64,000 bases of DNA from Podospora bellae-mahoneyi (Eukaryota; Ascomycota; Sordariomycetes; Sordariales; Podosporaceae). Shown in pieces: positions 8,608 through 20,746 of this stretch. Where the stretch lies: assembly GCF_035222275.1 (NCBI RefSeq), contig NC_085886.1:2666001-2730000 (forward strand), read 5' to 3'. Numbering within the stretch: the first letter of the stretch is position 1; each line of letters begins with the position of its first letter. The notes beneath the pieces were generated by a model that was given only the letters and a program-made list of their open reading frames with translations, was not told the origin of the DNA and searched no databases. Both the position numbers and the translations under genes were made by a program.

Positions 8608-10290
8608 ATGGTCCAAGGCGACCTGGACAATGACACGAGGGGATGGATAATGTGTGCGGTGAGCGGTATAGGTGCGTGACGCAATCATTCCCGAGGGCCG
8701 TTTGGTCGTGTAGGACGCCACGCGACGAGCAGTTCTCACCGTTTTGAAGGCGGATTCCTGTCAATTGTTTGTCCACTTCGCTAACCTCGAATACTCTGTC
8801 TAGCATGCATCGCGGGCGCTTCAATAATATGCATCGACGTGTTTGTTCGCCTAATACCCGGCCAGCGCGACTTCCGCATCCAAGAGAGCAATGTCTTCCT
8901 CGCATGCTCCCTCAGCTTGAGCTTCGGTGTCATGGTGTTCTCGGCATTGAACAGCATGCTTCCCTCGGCCATGCGCTATCTTCTTAAGGATGAGTGGGAC
9001 AGGCAAAAGGCGGGTTTACTCATGATGGGGTGCTTTGTTGGGGGCTTCTTTGGCATCCAGCTCATATCACACGTCCTGCACCAGTACCTCCCGTCGCACA
9101 TAGTGGAATGTGACCACACACACGAGGAAATCCCCGACGAAGAGTCCCAACATCACCGGCACCACCACCACTCGAGGGCACATTTGCCCCGGCGGCAATC
9201 CCGGCGGCCATCGGGTCCCCCGAGCATGGTGGAAGTCAACGAGGCCACCCCGCTACTACCCACCGAACGAAACGCACACATACACACTCCAGTGGTAAAC
9301 GGCAACGCCGAGCCCTGGGGGGAGGTTATCACCCACTTCCCCAGCATCGACACCCGCCGACCCTCCGAGTCTAGAAGACCCTCCTTCTTCTCTAAGCGAG
9401 TAATGTCCTTCTTCAAGGACACGAAACCAAACTGCGACGAAGACGGGCCCTGCTTCGGATACACGGACCCCTGTGGACAAGAATGCTTTAAGCACGTTAA
9501 CGGCCGCACGGCACTGTCCCGGAACGCCACGATCAAGTCCATCCCCGCGACCATCGCCGAAGACCACGTTGAGTCGGTGACCAGCTCCCACCACCACAGC
9601 CATAACATCAGCCGCTCCCATTCCTGTGCCTCTCTCCACGATCACCACCACCATCATCACCACCATGGCCATGCCCACGAGGAGTCTCACTCCCACTCCG
9701 ACTCCCACACCACCGACCCCACCGACGCATCCAGCATCTCCTCCTGCTGCTCCCACCCTTCCGAACCAGAAGACAACGACCACCAACAACACCACCACCA
9801 CGTCCCCACCAACGCCTTCCTCGCCATTGGCCTCCAAACCGTCATCGCCATTGCAGTCCACAAGCTCCCAGAGGGTTTCATAACCTACGCAACCAACCAC
9901 GTGAACTCGGCCCTCGGATTCAACGTCTTCATGGCTCTTTTTGTTCACAACATTGCCGAGGGGTTTGCCATGTCACTCCCCCTCTACATGGCTCTCGGGT
10001 CCCGCTTCAAGGCCATTGCTTGGTCTTCGCTGTTGGGGGGGTTGTCGCAGCCCCTGGGGGCAAGCATAGCGGTGGTGTGGTTCAAGATTGCGAACAGGCA
10101 GCAGCTCGAGATCAATGCGACGGCATACGCGGTTATCTTTGCGGTGACGGCGGGGATTATGACGAGTGTGGGTTTGCAGCTGTTTGCGGAGAGCTTGGGG
10201 TTGGGGCATGACAGGCGGTTGAGTATTTTTTGGGGGGTGGTGGGGATGGTGGTTTTGGGGGGGTGTAATTCTTTGGTGGAGGGGCATTGA
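8608..10290 (+). CDS. ZRT3: ZIP-family zinc transporter, ZRT3-like
   Basis: Two exons, 8608-8671 and 8804-10290, encode 516 residues. The intron is GTGCGT...CTAAC...TAG. The spliced N-terminus (MVQGDLDNDTRGWIMCAVSG) leads into a first membrane helix. Several helices follow (LACSLSLSFGVMVFSALNSM), then a cytoplasmic loop of about 200 residues with three His-rich clusters, including eight consecutive His near 9644-9665. The C-terminal half carries the two ZIP signature helices HKLPEGF (about 374) and HNIAEGFA (about 403). ZIP proteins move Zn2+ towards the cytosol, and yeast Zrt3 exports zinc from the vacuole. The long His-rich loop suggests zinc sensing or buffering. The assignment to the Zrt3 branch rests on overall layout. 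Confidence 0.88.
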
Positions 10291-10699
10291 TTTTGGATGT
10301 TATTGGTTTTTTTTGAGGATTAGGTAGATGGCTTGGTGGCGTGTGGGTTGAAAGCGATTGCATGTTTTGGAGGTCGGAGTTGGGTGTTTTTGGGATGGGT
10401 TATGGGTTGTGAATTAAACGTGAGTTTAAAGACGGTTTGGATATGATATATGTATGATGGCGTTTTAGCTAGAAGGAGAACATGATGTGTTACACTCCCA
10501 TGTTTTGGTTTCACTAGCTCGGTGCTGAGGAGTGTCAGCGTTAAATGTGAAAGTCTATATCAGGGGATGATGGACTAGATGATGGACTAGATGTGACATC
10601 GACGATGATGACCTTCTGTTTGTGGCTTCGTCATCCTGCAAGGCAGGCAGACATCAAGGCCAATCCTGAGCTATGTAAATATCAAAAAGCAAAGCACAA
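10291..10699. other. Intergenic, 3' flank of the zinc transporter
   Basis: About 410 bp with no gene. It contains a short direct repeat (GATGATGGACTAGATGATGG, 10565-10584) about 115 bp upstream of the tRNA. Confidence 0.5.
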
Positions 10700-10771
10700 G
10701 CCTGCTTGGCCAAGTGGTAAGGCGTCGCACTTGTAATGCGAAGAGCACAGGTTCGATTCCTGTAGTAGGCA
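10700..10771 (+). tRNA. tRNA-Thr (anticodon TGT)
   Basis: The 72-nt cloverleaf folds fully. The acceptor GCCTGCT pairs with AGTAGGC with one G-T pair, and the discriminator is A. The D stem is GCC/GGC. The anticodon stem TCGCA/TGCGA carries loop CTTGTAA with anticodon TGT. The T arm is ACAGG-TTCGATT-CCTGT. The B box GGTTCGATTCC is perfect. There is no intron. Confidence 0.95.
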
Positions 10772-11541
10772 TTTCACAGCATGAACATTTCTTTTGCCCA
10801 CATACATACATACCACCACATACCTCACTCTCTGTTTTCTATCATCATCATCATCGAAGTTTTGCTTTTTTTGCAGCTGGGCTACCATAGGTGTGGATGA
10901 TGATCGTGGGTGGAAGGTGTAGAGCTGACAGCTGATAACCACCAAGTACATTGCGCTCCAAGGATGTAGCAATCACGCCAAAACCTTTGCAAAGAGCTAC
11001 AAGAGATCTGGCTCTATTCTGTTTACAAAAGCTACACACAGTACCCTTTCTCACCATGTACGAAGCCCACATCTCCCATCCTCACACAGCCCATCACCAA
11101 AAAAAAAAGTAAAATCGAAAGAAAAGAGATTCTTTGCTCTTCCACTAGAAACTACAGCTCCCCCTCTCCCTATCTTGTACAACCCCTTCGCTCCATCATT
11201 CACCATCTCACCGGTCCCCACCGGCCCCCCCACCCAACTCTCAATCAAAAAAAATCACAAGCAAAGTAAGGTTAGTCCCCCCTTGCAAAAACAGCCATCC
11301 ATACCTTCGCTGAAAAATTCTTTCCCTTTCCTTACCCCCCTCCCTTCCTCAAGTTCCCACCGAGACAAAAAAGAAAACTGAGAAAAACCAGACTACAACG
11401 CCACGACGCCCAAAAAAATCATTTCAACACCAACCCCCACCAACCACCGCCATAAAATCCCCATTAGGTAAAGGAAAAAAAAAAACCCATACGTTAATAC
11501 AATAAATCCAATTAATCATACCCATTCCCTCTTTGATCTTT
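10772..11541. other. Intergenic between tRNA-Thr and the SNF2-type gene 3' end
   Basis: About 770 bp, with A- and C-rich runs (11095-11110 and 11470-11486) that probably belong to the 3' UTR of the minus-strand remodeler gene. No gene seen. Confidence 0.5.
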
Positions 11542-14500
11542 CTAATCCTCCTCCGTCTGCGCCCTGCTACTTCCCACCCCGCCATTCAATTGGCCGTTTG
11601 ACCCGCTGTTGGACACCAACTTGATTCGCGTCGGTCCGGCTGGAGGGACAGCCGAGGAAGGCTGAGGCGTGTCACCCGTCAGGGACGGCGCAACAGACGT
11701 GTCCTTGGTAGACCCAGCAGCCGACGAGCTCGCCGGCTCGTCCAACGCGCGCAGGTCAGGGTCTTGGAGCTCCTTTTCGAATTCCGAGATGAAGAATTGC
11801 TGTTTTTTCTCAAATTAGTAACCGTGTCGAGACAAAAAAAGAAAGGGGGAAACAAACCTCTATAATCCTAGCGTCCATGCAAATCCCACTCGTCTCCTCG
11901 TTGAAAGTCCTGCAGTTCTTGATCAAAAGATCCAGGTCCCTCCTCATGGCCCCCAGGCTGCCGTACTCCTCCTTCTTCATCTTCTTCTCAATGTCCTTCA
12001 TGCAGATCGGATTCTGGATGATCAGATAGTAATCCGCCCAGTCCCTCTTCGGAGGCAGCTTGACAAACGGCCCGATGATCAGCCTCTTAGCCGGACCATC
12101 GTCGTCGTCCTTTTCGTCCTCTGGCACCGGCTCGTCGTCGTCCACGGCGAGGTCCATAAGCCCGTCGTAGACCCGCTTGAGGCTCTTCTGCAGCTTCTCT
12201 CTCACGGCGGGAGACATGCCGCCGCCCGATAAGCCGTTGGCACCAAGCGACTTGGTACGTCCCTGTGGTCCACGTCTCTTCTTGGCTGGCGGCTCCTCGT
12301 CGCCCTCTTCCGCCTTGCGCTTCTCCTGGTTTTTGCTGCCCGGCTTGCGGCCCCGCTTCTTGACTGGCGTCTCAACTTCCTCGGTGCTAGCGCGACTGGC
12401 TGATGGGGAGTTCTCGATTGACCCGCCAAGCAGGCCCTTCCTCTTGTTCTCCCGCCTCTCTTTGCGAGCGGCCTTGCGGGCAGCAGCCGCCTCGGGTGAA
12501 TCATCGTCGTCGTCAACAGCCATGAGCCATTGCTCCTCCGTGAGCCCATCATCGTACTTAACTTTGGTGCGCTCACGGGCACCACGACCCAAAACAACCG
12601 CCTCCTCTTCCTCAACCGGGTTACCCTCGGTAAGGTAGATTTCCGGAAGCTCGTTCTCGGCCATGAGACGCGGTACGCCCTTGCAACCTGGTTTCGTACC
12701 ATAGATGGGATCCCGAGACCTCTCCTCATCCATCTTGTGGAAGATGCTCAGCTCGTCGTCATTTCTGGCCAAGATCATGTTGAGCTCCTCATCGTCCATC
12801 TCTTCTTGCTCACCGCCCTCAGCCATATCCGCCGTCTCTAGCAAAGTCCGCAGCATGGCATCGCGATCCGTCTCGGAAGACTTGTTGTCGAAACGACCGG
12901 CCTGAATGACCTTGCCGTCCATGTCAAGCTTGAATCTGGCACGCTCCAAAATCTTCTCTTCGACCGAGGCGCTGCTGATCAAGCGAAGAATCCTGACCTC
13001 GTTCTTCTGACCGATACGATGGGCACGATCCTGAGCTTGCAAATCCTGGTGAGGATTCCAATCAGAGTCGTAAATGATGACGGTATCGGCGGTCTGCAGG
13101 TTCAGACCCAAACCACCAGCACGGGTGGAGAGCAAGAACATGAAATAGGGCGAGTCGGGTCGGTTGAAATCGCGGAGCAGATCAGAACGGTCTTCTGATT
13201 TGGTTGTACCATCGAGGCGCAGGTACTGAATCCCTCGGAAACGCAGGAAATCCTCCATGATATCCATGATGGCGGTCATTTGGAAGAACATCAGAACACG
13301 ATGCCCAGTGGCTTTGTACTTGGGCAGAATCCTGTCGAGAAGCTCAAATTTGCCGGCCGTTCTCCACAGCAAATCGTTGCTGACACTCATGGGGTTCATC
13401 TGGTTCTCAACTTCATCAAACACAAAGGGATGGTTGCACAGCTTGCGCAGCTGCATAATCATGTTGCTGAGACCGCGAGCACCAGTCTTGCCACCCTTGC
13501 CGTCGCTGACGAGAATCTTCTGATGGGTAACCATCTGCTTGTAGAGACGAGCCTGCAGGGCGGAGAACTTGCACTTGATGACCTTCTCCGTCTTGTCCGG
13601 GAGATCCTTTTCGACATCCTTCTTGAGACGACGCAGCAAGAAGGGACGCAGAACCTTGTGCAGACGACGAATGACGAGAATCTGTTCTTCTTCCGTGAGT
13701 TCCATCTTGTCCTGGCCACCAGTGTTCGCAAAGGGTGTGTTGAACCAGTCGTCAAAGGTCTTGGCTGACTTGAAGATGTTGGGAAGGACGAAGTTGAGCA
13801 TGGCCCACAACTCGGCCAGGTTGTTCTGCAGAGGGGTGCCGGTCAAAATGAGACGGAAACGAGTGCTGTAGTACTGCTGGATGGTGGCGCTGAGCTTGGA
13901 ATTCGAGTTCTTCATGCGGTGACCTTCATCGATAATCATGTGGAACCACTTGATCTTGCTGAGCAACGGTCTGTCCTTGATGATGTACTCGTAAGTTGTG
14001 AGCAACACCTGGAACTCGCCGCGGCGAATCTTCTCCTGCTGCAGCTTTCTGGTATTTGGGGGACCCTTGTAAACAATCTTGGAGACAGAGGGCGCCCACT
14101 TGTCGAACTCCAAGTTCCAGTTGGTAAGTGTACTCAGAGGGACAATGACCAGGTACGGGCCATTCTGGTGCTTCTTCTCGATCAGGTAAGTAACCAAACT
14201 GATGGTCTGGATGGTCTTTCCGAGACCCATTTCGTCTGCCAGAATGCCGTTGAGGTTGTTGTTGTAGAGCGACAACATCCACTGCAAGCCTTTGATCTGG
14301 TACTCCTTCAACTTGCCACCAACAAGAATGTCAGCCTGGGCTGTGACCTCCTCCTTGACGCGATGGGCAACGGCATAGTAATCAATCTTGCGCGAGCTTT
14401 CTTCATCCTCCTCGTCTGGCTCGCTCTCCTCGGGGATGTCTTCGTTGCCGTAGTTCTGGGCAGCCTGTCGTTGCTGCGCACGGACGGACGAGGCGAGCTG

Positions 14501-16072
14501 ATGCAAGAAGCCATCGGTCTGGCGAAGCAAGTGAGTGATGCGGGTATCCTTGGCCTGGTCAAGCAGCTTGAGATACGCCTCTTCATCGTTGGCCTTCAAA
14601 GCCTGCAGACGTTGCTTGGCGGTCCTCTCCATGCGCTTCTGCTCTTCCTTCTCAATGTTGAAATGATGAGCGAACATGAGGCGGTTGAGTTTGGTCGAGT
14701 GGTTACGCTGGGTCTGGGCATTGCCGAGGATTTCATTGCGGTGGGTGAAGACGGCCTGGAAGTACTCGGATTGCTTCTTCTTCTCCTTGTTGATGCGAGC
14801 ATCGCGCTGCTGCTTCTCGAGCTTCTCGGTGATGCGGGCCTCGCGAACATTTTGCTTCTTCATCCTGCGGTACGACGCTCTGTTGGTGGTCATGGCGAGA
14901 TTGTCGTAGTGCAGCATTTGCTTGCCAATCTTCTCCCTCAAGGCGCGCTGCTTGCTGTACAGCGCTAATGACTTCATCTCAATGATGGCTTTCCGCTTGA
15001 GGGTGTCGTCCGCCTCCAGGCTGTCCTTCGCTGCGTCCCAGTGAGCTAAATTGCCGGGCAGGCTTTTGAGCTCGGCATATCTGGCGCTCATCCGGTTGAA
15101 CACAATCTTCTCACGGTCTGTCCTCAGCTGCTCGAAATCGATGCCTGCCGGGAAAACGCCTGGTATTATGAGACGATTCTTCCGACGGGAGTGATCCATG
15201 TAAGAGATGGTGTTGCGCACGAGGCTCCCATCATAAGGACTCTTGAATGTTTTGTACACCTTAGGATTAGGCACTGAGGGAGTGCTCTCTTGGGCTGGGG
15301 CTGCGCCGTTGGCACCAGACTTGGGGGTGTCCTGTGAAGATACACCGGCGGCGGCGTTGGCGGCGGATATTTGCATTTCCTGTTCAGTGGTAGAAGGCTG
15401 GCGTCTTTGCCGGCGCTCGAACACTGTCTTTTGAAGGTTTGCGGGAATGCCAGCGTTCTTGGATAGCATCTTGAAGGCCAAAATTTGGTCCCGGAGCAGG
15501 GCTAGTTGGTCCTGTGAAAGAGACATCTTGTTCTGTTTTGGTGGTTGGGGGGGCCCAGCAGGGTTGGCCGCCATAGAATTGGCACCCGCCGGTAGAGCAG
15601 AGGCTTCCAGGGCAGTTGATGATGGAGGCGCGGTGGCTTGAGGGGCGCCGGGTTGAGGCATACGGTTGGACTGTCCCGGCATCACACCGTTGGCGCCGTT
15701 GGCCATTTGCTGCTGTTGCATCTGCATTTGTTGCATCTGCATTTGCTGTTGTCTCTGTTGCTGCTGCATTGCCTGCCGTTGATGTTGCATTTGTGCTTGT
15801 TGCTTCATGATTTCCCACTGTCGTTGCGCCTGGGCAACCATTTGCGATGTCTTGATAAACTCGGGGTCATTGGGAGGAACACCCTGTTGCTTCATCTGTT
15901 GATATTTCTACACGGGGTCAGCACAGGGTCGAATAGATACATTGTACTCTATAGCAGGAGAGTAAAAGGGGATGCGCACATGGTAAAGCTCCTGCATTTG
16001 CTGGGCGCTCATCCCCGAAGGGCCGGCAGACCCAGGGTGCTGGACCGCGGGCGACATCTGAACACTAGCCAT
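11542..16072 (-). CDS. STH1: SWI/SNF-RSC catalytic ATPase (SNF2/STH1 type)
   Basis: Three exons, 16072-15980, 15907-11858 and 11799-11542, encode 1466 residues. The start MASVQMSPAVQHPG is followed by a splice that restores ELYH|KYQQMKQQGV. Domains in order are a Gln/Met-rich region (CAG-type tracts at 15690-15810), QLQ (about 160-195, SLSQDQLALLRDQILAFKML), and HSA (about 370-440). The SNF2 ATPase has Walker A DEMGLGKT (about 590) and DEGH (about 692). The helicase C lobe has DRAHRIGQ. SnAC/AT-hook-like basic segments follow, and a C-terminal bromodomain (about 1270-1385) is split by the last intron after DARIIE. This is the motor that slides and evicts nucleosomes in SWI/SNF or RSC. Filamentous ascomycetes commonly have one such gene, so the yeast symbol is approximate. 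Confidence 0.95.
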
Positions 16073-16970
16073 GATATGTCGGCAGTGAGGTCGGGAGGGG
16101 CAACCAAAAGTCAATTCAATTATGTTGCTCCTTTACTGTGCGAGCATATCTGGGTCGCGGTCGCAGAAGTGAAGCCCCGTGGTGGGATGTCGATGGTGGT
16201 GGTGTGGTGGTCGCGAACAGGGCAGGCAAACGAGTGGCAGCGGGCTCCGTCTCCGTATTGGACACGAAGTAAAGCCGGGTCCAGTGCCGGGCGCGTCAGA
16301 GAGGGCGACCGGGTGGACGACGGGAACCGATGACAAACTGATCTGGGGGTGAGGAGTGGGTGTGTTATGTGTGGACAGCGACTGTGTCGATGTGGAAGCG
16401 CGGTGGTTGTCGCGTCGGTGGTGGTGCAACGAGGGTTTGGTGGGTGGGTGGATGGATGTGTTAAAAGCGACAAGAAGTGGCCGCGGCTGGTCGGGGTGTG
16501 GTGAAAAAAGAGAAAGACGCGAAAAGTTGCGGGGGACGGTGTGAGTGTCGTGTGGTCGTTGGTGGGAACAGCGCGTCCCGTGTTTTGTCGGCGATTTCAC
16601 GATGGCCTCGATGGATCGCAAAGGTAGATTGGTGATTTTTTTGATGCGCGCCGTCACCCCTTGAGTGATGGAGAGGTTGAAGCAAAGAGCCGAGAAAGAT
16701 TGAATGGCGCGCGGGCGATGGTGGCCCCGTGCTCAAGGCTCCCTGCGCAATTTTTAGTACGCCCCGGCTTACCTAATAGCTGCCGTGCCGCCCCTGTTTT
16801 CAGTCGGAGCACTGCCACCCCATGCCACTTGCCGTTTCCGGCCACACACAACCCTGTCACGATTCCTAAGGGTTATGAGTGAGAGCAACAATCAATTAAT
16901 TCACTTGGTATCTGACTATTCAATGTACGGTCTCAAACAATGCTCATAAATCATCATGCTACCCATCTCT
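16073..16970. promoter_or_regulatory. Upstream region of the remodeler gene
   Basis: About 900 bp between two minus-strand genes, so it holds the promoter and leader of the remodeler and the 3' end of the WDR70 gene. It is rich in GTGGTG/TGGTGG stretches (16190-16500), which read as CA/CACC pyrimidine-type leader sequence on the coding strand. No gene seen. Confidence 0.5.
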
Positions 16971-18719
16971 TCACCTCTTGACCCTCTTCCTATCCGGCCC
17001 CTCCCCCCCCTCCCCATCACTCGTCTCAGCATACTGCGTCACCGGCTGCGTCTTTGCCCACGCATTGGTAAACATGGGATCCTTCTTGGCAGCATCTGCG
17101 TATTTCAGCAGTGCTTCTCTCGGATCCTCGTGCAACATCTTGCTCAGTGGAATATTCTCCGAAATATGCTTTGCGTCTGGCTGGCTGCGCATAAACGGTG
17201 TGATGGTCTGCATCTGAGGTCTCATCGGATCTCTCGACTTTCCGGACGCCGTAACACCACCCCGTTTGGTTCCTCCCAGAGCCCCTGGTGCCACGATGGC
17301 ATCTCCAGAAATACCCGAGCTCTGATCCATGATGGCGGAGGGGTCATCGTCGATGTGCCGCACCTTCGGGGCCCGGGACATGACCTCGAGGGCACCGCGA
17401 TGGGACTTTTCTGGGTTGTAGAGAACATGTGTCTCGGAGTTGGCAGAGCCCGTGATGATTTGGTTGAGCCTCTCGTGCCAGTCTACCACTATGAGCGGGA
17501 CACCGGGTGTGATAGGTGTGACGTGCTCTGGCCTGAGATTTCCGGGGTTCAAGATGTGAAGATGCCCTGATGCCGAACCAGCGATGATGGACGAAGAATC
17601 TGGCGAGTATTTGATGTTGGACATGGGGTAACGGTCAGAGGTGGAAGGGTGCTCAACCTTGACCAGCGGCTGCTTGAACTTGCGTGTGTCCCACAGCTTG
17701 ATCAGCCCATCACCGCCCCGAGTAACCACCATCCGCCCGTCGGAACTGATATCAATACCGCCCGTCCATGTATCGGCCTTGTGCGCATCTCTGATTTCCG
17801 CCGCTGGTCGTGAGAATGGCCCGTTTCCACTGTACATGACCAAGGACCCATCCAGCGCAGCAGAGACGATGACCGGCGCGCCCCCTGATGGTGGAGCACC
17901 CCATGCCACCGCCGTCATCCTTGTCCGCCCAGCACACCCAGGTGCTTTGGATTTGAAGACAATAACCTCCTTCTGACTCCGCTTGTTGTTGACGTCCCAT
18001 ATTCTCAATGTACTGTCAGAACCTGCCGTGATGCAGAAATTCTGATCGGTCGGATGCCATGTCCCAGTCGTGACCTCACCTACATGGCCTTTGGTGTGGT
18101 TCATGTCGCGCAGGTACATATCCCCCTTGACAAACTCGGTCAAGACATCGCCATCCCTCGACATAATCTTGGCTTGTGGATGCGCAGTGACACACAAGAA
18201 TGCGCCGCCCGAATGCCGACTAAACTCGATATGCTGGATCGGATGGGAATCTGTCGAGCCCGACTTGTTGCTCCCCCACGGGTCCACACTCTTGAACGCT
18301 CTCAGGGTCGTCGGCGTCATGGACGAAAAATCATGAAACTTGATGGTGCCATCGAGTGACCCGGTCAGCATGCGCGCGCCAGCTGGATCGAGCGCGATGC
18401 TGGTGACGGCGCGGTCGTGGGTGGTAAAGACAACCTCGTGGCTGACTGGGAATCTTGCGGCTTCGTCTTCTTCGTCAGACTCGGAGTCATCATCATCGTC
18501 GTCAGAATCGCTGTTACTGTCTGAGTCAGAAGCGGCCTTCTTCTCTTTTATTTCCTTCTGCGGTATCTCGACCTTTCTTCTTGTCTGCTCTATTTGCGCC
18601 GCAATGTTTGCTTCTTTGGATGTCTTGCCAAACGACGTCGGCATGAAGTTGCGCATGGGATCATTAGGAGCCAACTCGGGCTCCTGGACCCAGTAGTCGT
18701 CGCTGTCGCTGTCGGCCAT
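16971..18719 (-). CDS. WD40-repeat protein, WDR70 family
   Basis: This intronless gene encodes 582 residues with ATG at 18719. An acidic Ser/Asp-rich N-terminus (residues about 60-85) precedes the beta-propeller. WD repeats are visible as TTHDRAVTSIALDPAGARML, TWHPTDQNFCITAGSDSTLR, AALDGSLVMYSGNG, TRGGDGLIKLWDTRKF and IKYSPDSSSIIAGSASG. The C-terminus has the family's conserved block around PLSKMLHEDPREALLKYAD and a basic end (DRKRVKR). In human and fission yeast, WDR70 works with the DDB1-CUL4 ubiquitin ligase and promotes H2B ubiquitylation at DNA breaks. That role is transferred from the family, not visible here. Confidence 0.9.
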   Translation of the reverse strand: MADSDSDDYWVQEPELAPNDPMRNFMPTSFGKTSKEANIAAQIEQTRRKVEIPQKEIKEKKAASDSDSNSDSDDDDDDSESDEEDEAARFPVSHEVVFTTHDRAVTSIALDPAGARMLTGSLDGTIKFHDFSSMTPTTLRAFKSVDPWGSNKSGSTDSHPIQHIEFSRHSGGAFLCVTAHPQAKIMSRDGDVLTEFVKGDMYLRDMNHTKGHVGEVTTGTWHPTDQNFCITAGSDSTLRIWDVNNKRSQKEVIVFKSKAPGCAGRTRMTAVAWGAPPSGGAPVIVSAALDGSLVMYSGNGPFSRPAAEIRDAHKADTWTGGIDISSDGRMVVTRGGDGLIKLWDTRKFKQPLVKVEHPSTSDRYPMSNIKYSPDSSSIIAGSASGHLHILNPGNLRPEHVTPITPGVPLIVVDWHERLNQIITGSANSETHVLYNPEKSHRGALEVMSRAPKVRHIDDDPSAIMDQSSGISGDAIVAPGALGGTKRGGVTASGKSRDPMRPQMQTITPFMRSQPDAKHISENIPLSKMLHEDPREALLKYADAAKKDPMFTNAWAKTQPVTQYAETSDGEGGEGPDRKRVKR

Positions 18720-19074
18720 TTCTGGGCTGTAGTTGGGCTTAGCAGGGTGGAAGAGCTGGGGACGTGAGGACCAAGTGTGATGTCGAAAGCGAGGGGTGTT
18801 GGATGTTAAAATCTAACCGTTCAAGTTGGACCGTGTCTGACAACGTCTTGGCGTGCTTGTCGCCAAGTCTTAGCGTCTGGGGTGCCAGGTTTGGCGGGAG
18901 CACCCGCAATCCGATCTCAAAATGCCAAGCGATCTTGATCATGTCGACATTCAGGGGTTGGTTGGGTTTCGCTTTTTAATCTTGTCTTATCCGTCTTTAA
19001 GTCTGTTTGATTTTATTTGCTGCGAACACACTATCTTGCTCTTTACTTGGGTACAAAGCCTTTCACCGCTTGTC
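18720..19074. other. Intergenic (promoter of the WDR70 gene)
   Basis: About 355 bp between two minus-strand genes, expected to hold the WDR70 promoter and the 3' UTR of the dioxygenase gene. No distinct element was recognised. Confidence 0.45.
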
Positions 19075-20115
19075 TTAGGCAGCAGCAGTAACAGTCTGGG
19101 TCTGCTCAGCCTGCTTCTTCAACGCCTCCAGTCTCTTCAACTCCTCCAGTCTCATCTGCTCCTGGATTTTGACCCTGAGCGGAGTCACTGCTTCTCTCGG
19201 CCCAGTAATCTTCCACCCCGGCAGCCGATCCTTCCCCAGCGCCTTCAACGTAACCTTCTCCACAAGACTGTACTCCTCCTCATTGTCCCGGTCAAAGTTC
19301 ATCGGCTCCTTCAACGCAATAGGTGGGTTGGTGATGATTCTCACTCTCCTGAGCGAGTTATCCGACGGCGCATGGAGCATGAGAGGGTGCATCAGATACA
19401 CATCTCCCACTTTGCCGGTTGCCTCGACAAACGCCCCCGGTTCGCCAGCACAGCTCTTGGCGCAGTTGTTGAACCAGTCCAGGTTCTCTTGCTGGTTGAA
19501 GTTTGGTGCGCCACGGGGCTCCATTCTTGGGCAGACACCGGCTGGGTTCTCGTACAGGTGCTTTGCGATCTTGGGGATGGCAGGAGGGCAGATGTAGGTT
19601 CCACCACCGTGATGCTCGATATCTGTGAACAGGGGTGTGACAAGCAAACCCTGCTCTCTGCTGTCGAGGTAGTGTACGAAAAAGTCCCCATCGACATGCC
19701 ACTCGGGAAAGTTTTCGGGAGGGACAGGCTTGTTTTCTCCTTCTGGAGTTCCAAGGTTGACGATGAGGGAGTCCTTCCAGTACTTGAATGCTGGGTCGAT
19801 GCGGTCCTCCCCGCCGCAAATCTCGCAGATGGCTGCCCAGGCCTTGGGGGCAAAGGTGGACGAGTCAAAGTCAAAATGAGAGGGCATGTTGGTGCGGAGG
19901 GTGTGCCATGTTGATTTGTCGTTGGGGTCCATGCCCAGGCGAGTCCACACGTTGGAAGTTATGGTCTCTGCTTGCTCTCTGGTGAAGCAGTTCTCGATTC
20001 TATAGAGGAAGGAGTTAGGAATGAACGGGCCAAGTAGAAAGGACATGGCAATGGCTTACTTGACCCAGCCATGCTGGAGGAAGTGCTCCTTTTGTTCGGG
20101 CGTGAGGGCTGACAT
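19075..20115 (-). CDS. Phytanoyl-CoA dioxygenase (PhyH) family 2-oxoglutarate/Fe(II) oxygenase
   Basis: Two exons, 20115-20060 and 19999-19075, encode 326 residues. The 60-nt intron (GTAAGC...TATAG) joins HGWVK to IENCFTREQAETI. An ATG inside the intron makes an alternative frame that I reject. The Fe(II) triad is HVD at 120-122 (EWHVDGDFF) and His 228 (MHPLMLHAPS). The 2-oxoglutarate Arg is probably in RRVRI, about 10 residues later. This is the PhyH arrangement. The C-terminus is a charged helix rich in Glu/Lys/Leu ending TVTAAA, so there is no C-terminal peroxisomal signal. The substrate cannot be told from sequence. It is divergent from SWC5. Confidence 0.85.
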
Positions 20116-20746
20116 TTTGATATGTGATGGCTAACGTACGAGAAGCTGGGGGTTGATGAAGCTACCTCCTCTTTCTAACTCACACAACAGTTCCCACCAC
20201 CACCACCCACCCCTCCTTTTATGCTACAAACCGCAGGAACTTTCATGCCTTATCCCCGGACTCGTGATCACTACACTCCACGGACACGTCGTGCCATGGC
20301 GGATCCAAGACGACGACTGGCCGCTTCAAGATGCGGGGCACGCCCTACCATTTTAACCAGCAACATCTCATTGGACAACTTGACACATGTCGGAACCGAC
20401 GGGCAGGACAAGCTTTCCCAGCTTCGAGATAGCGGTATTGATTGGACCCGTGAGCCGGGTTCACTTGTCCAGGAAAGACTGATAGTGCTATTATCGCTTA
20501 GAAACCCCAGGCCGTTCCCACGTAAGATGATGTGCAACCGATGCTCTTCACAAACAGCCGATGTTGTTGAGGAGAATGAATCCCGGAGTTAAACCTAAGC
20601 GGGGGAGGGGCATCGTTACGACCGCCAAGACACGCGGTTGGTGAGCACAACGCGGCAGGCAACCGAGGAACTTGGGACGCGATCCACTTTATTTCTTTCC
20701 TTCCATCATTGTTCGAACCAGTTCAAGAGCAGATACACAGTTCGAA
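20116..20746. promoter_or_regulatory. Divergent promoter region, PhyH-like / SWC5
   Basis: The 631 bp between the two start codons serve both genes. The leader side of the PhyH gene is CCACCACC-rich on the plus strand (20190-20217). No specific factor site is claimed. Confidence 0.5.

Noticed and set aside
13919-14968. 349-codon plus-strand open frame
   Set aside because: It is antisense to the SNF2/STH1 ATPase exon; its Leu/Val-rich translation is the mirror of Glu/Lys codons. The sense frame has full family motifs.
19075-20046. A single-exon PhyH gene starting at ATG 20046
   Set aside because: That ATG lies inside an intron; splicing from ATG 20115 restores the conserved N-terminal helix HGWVKIENCF.
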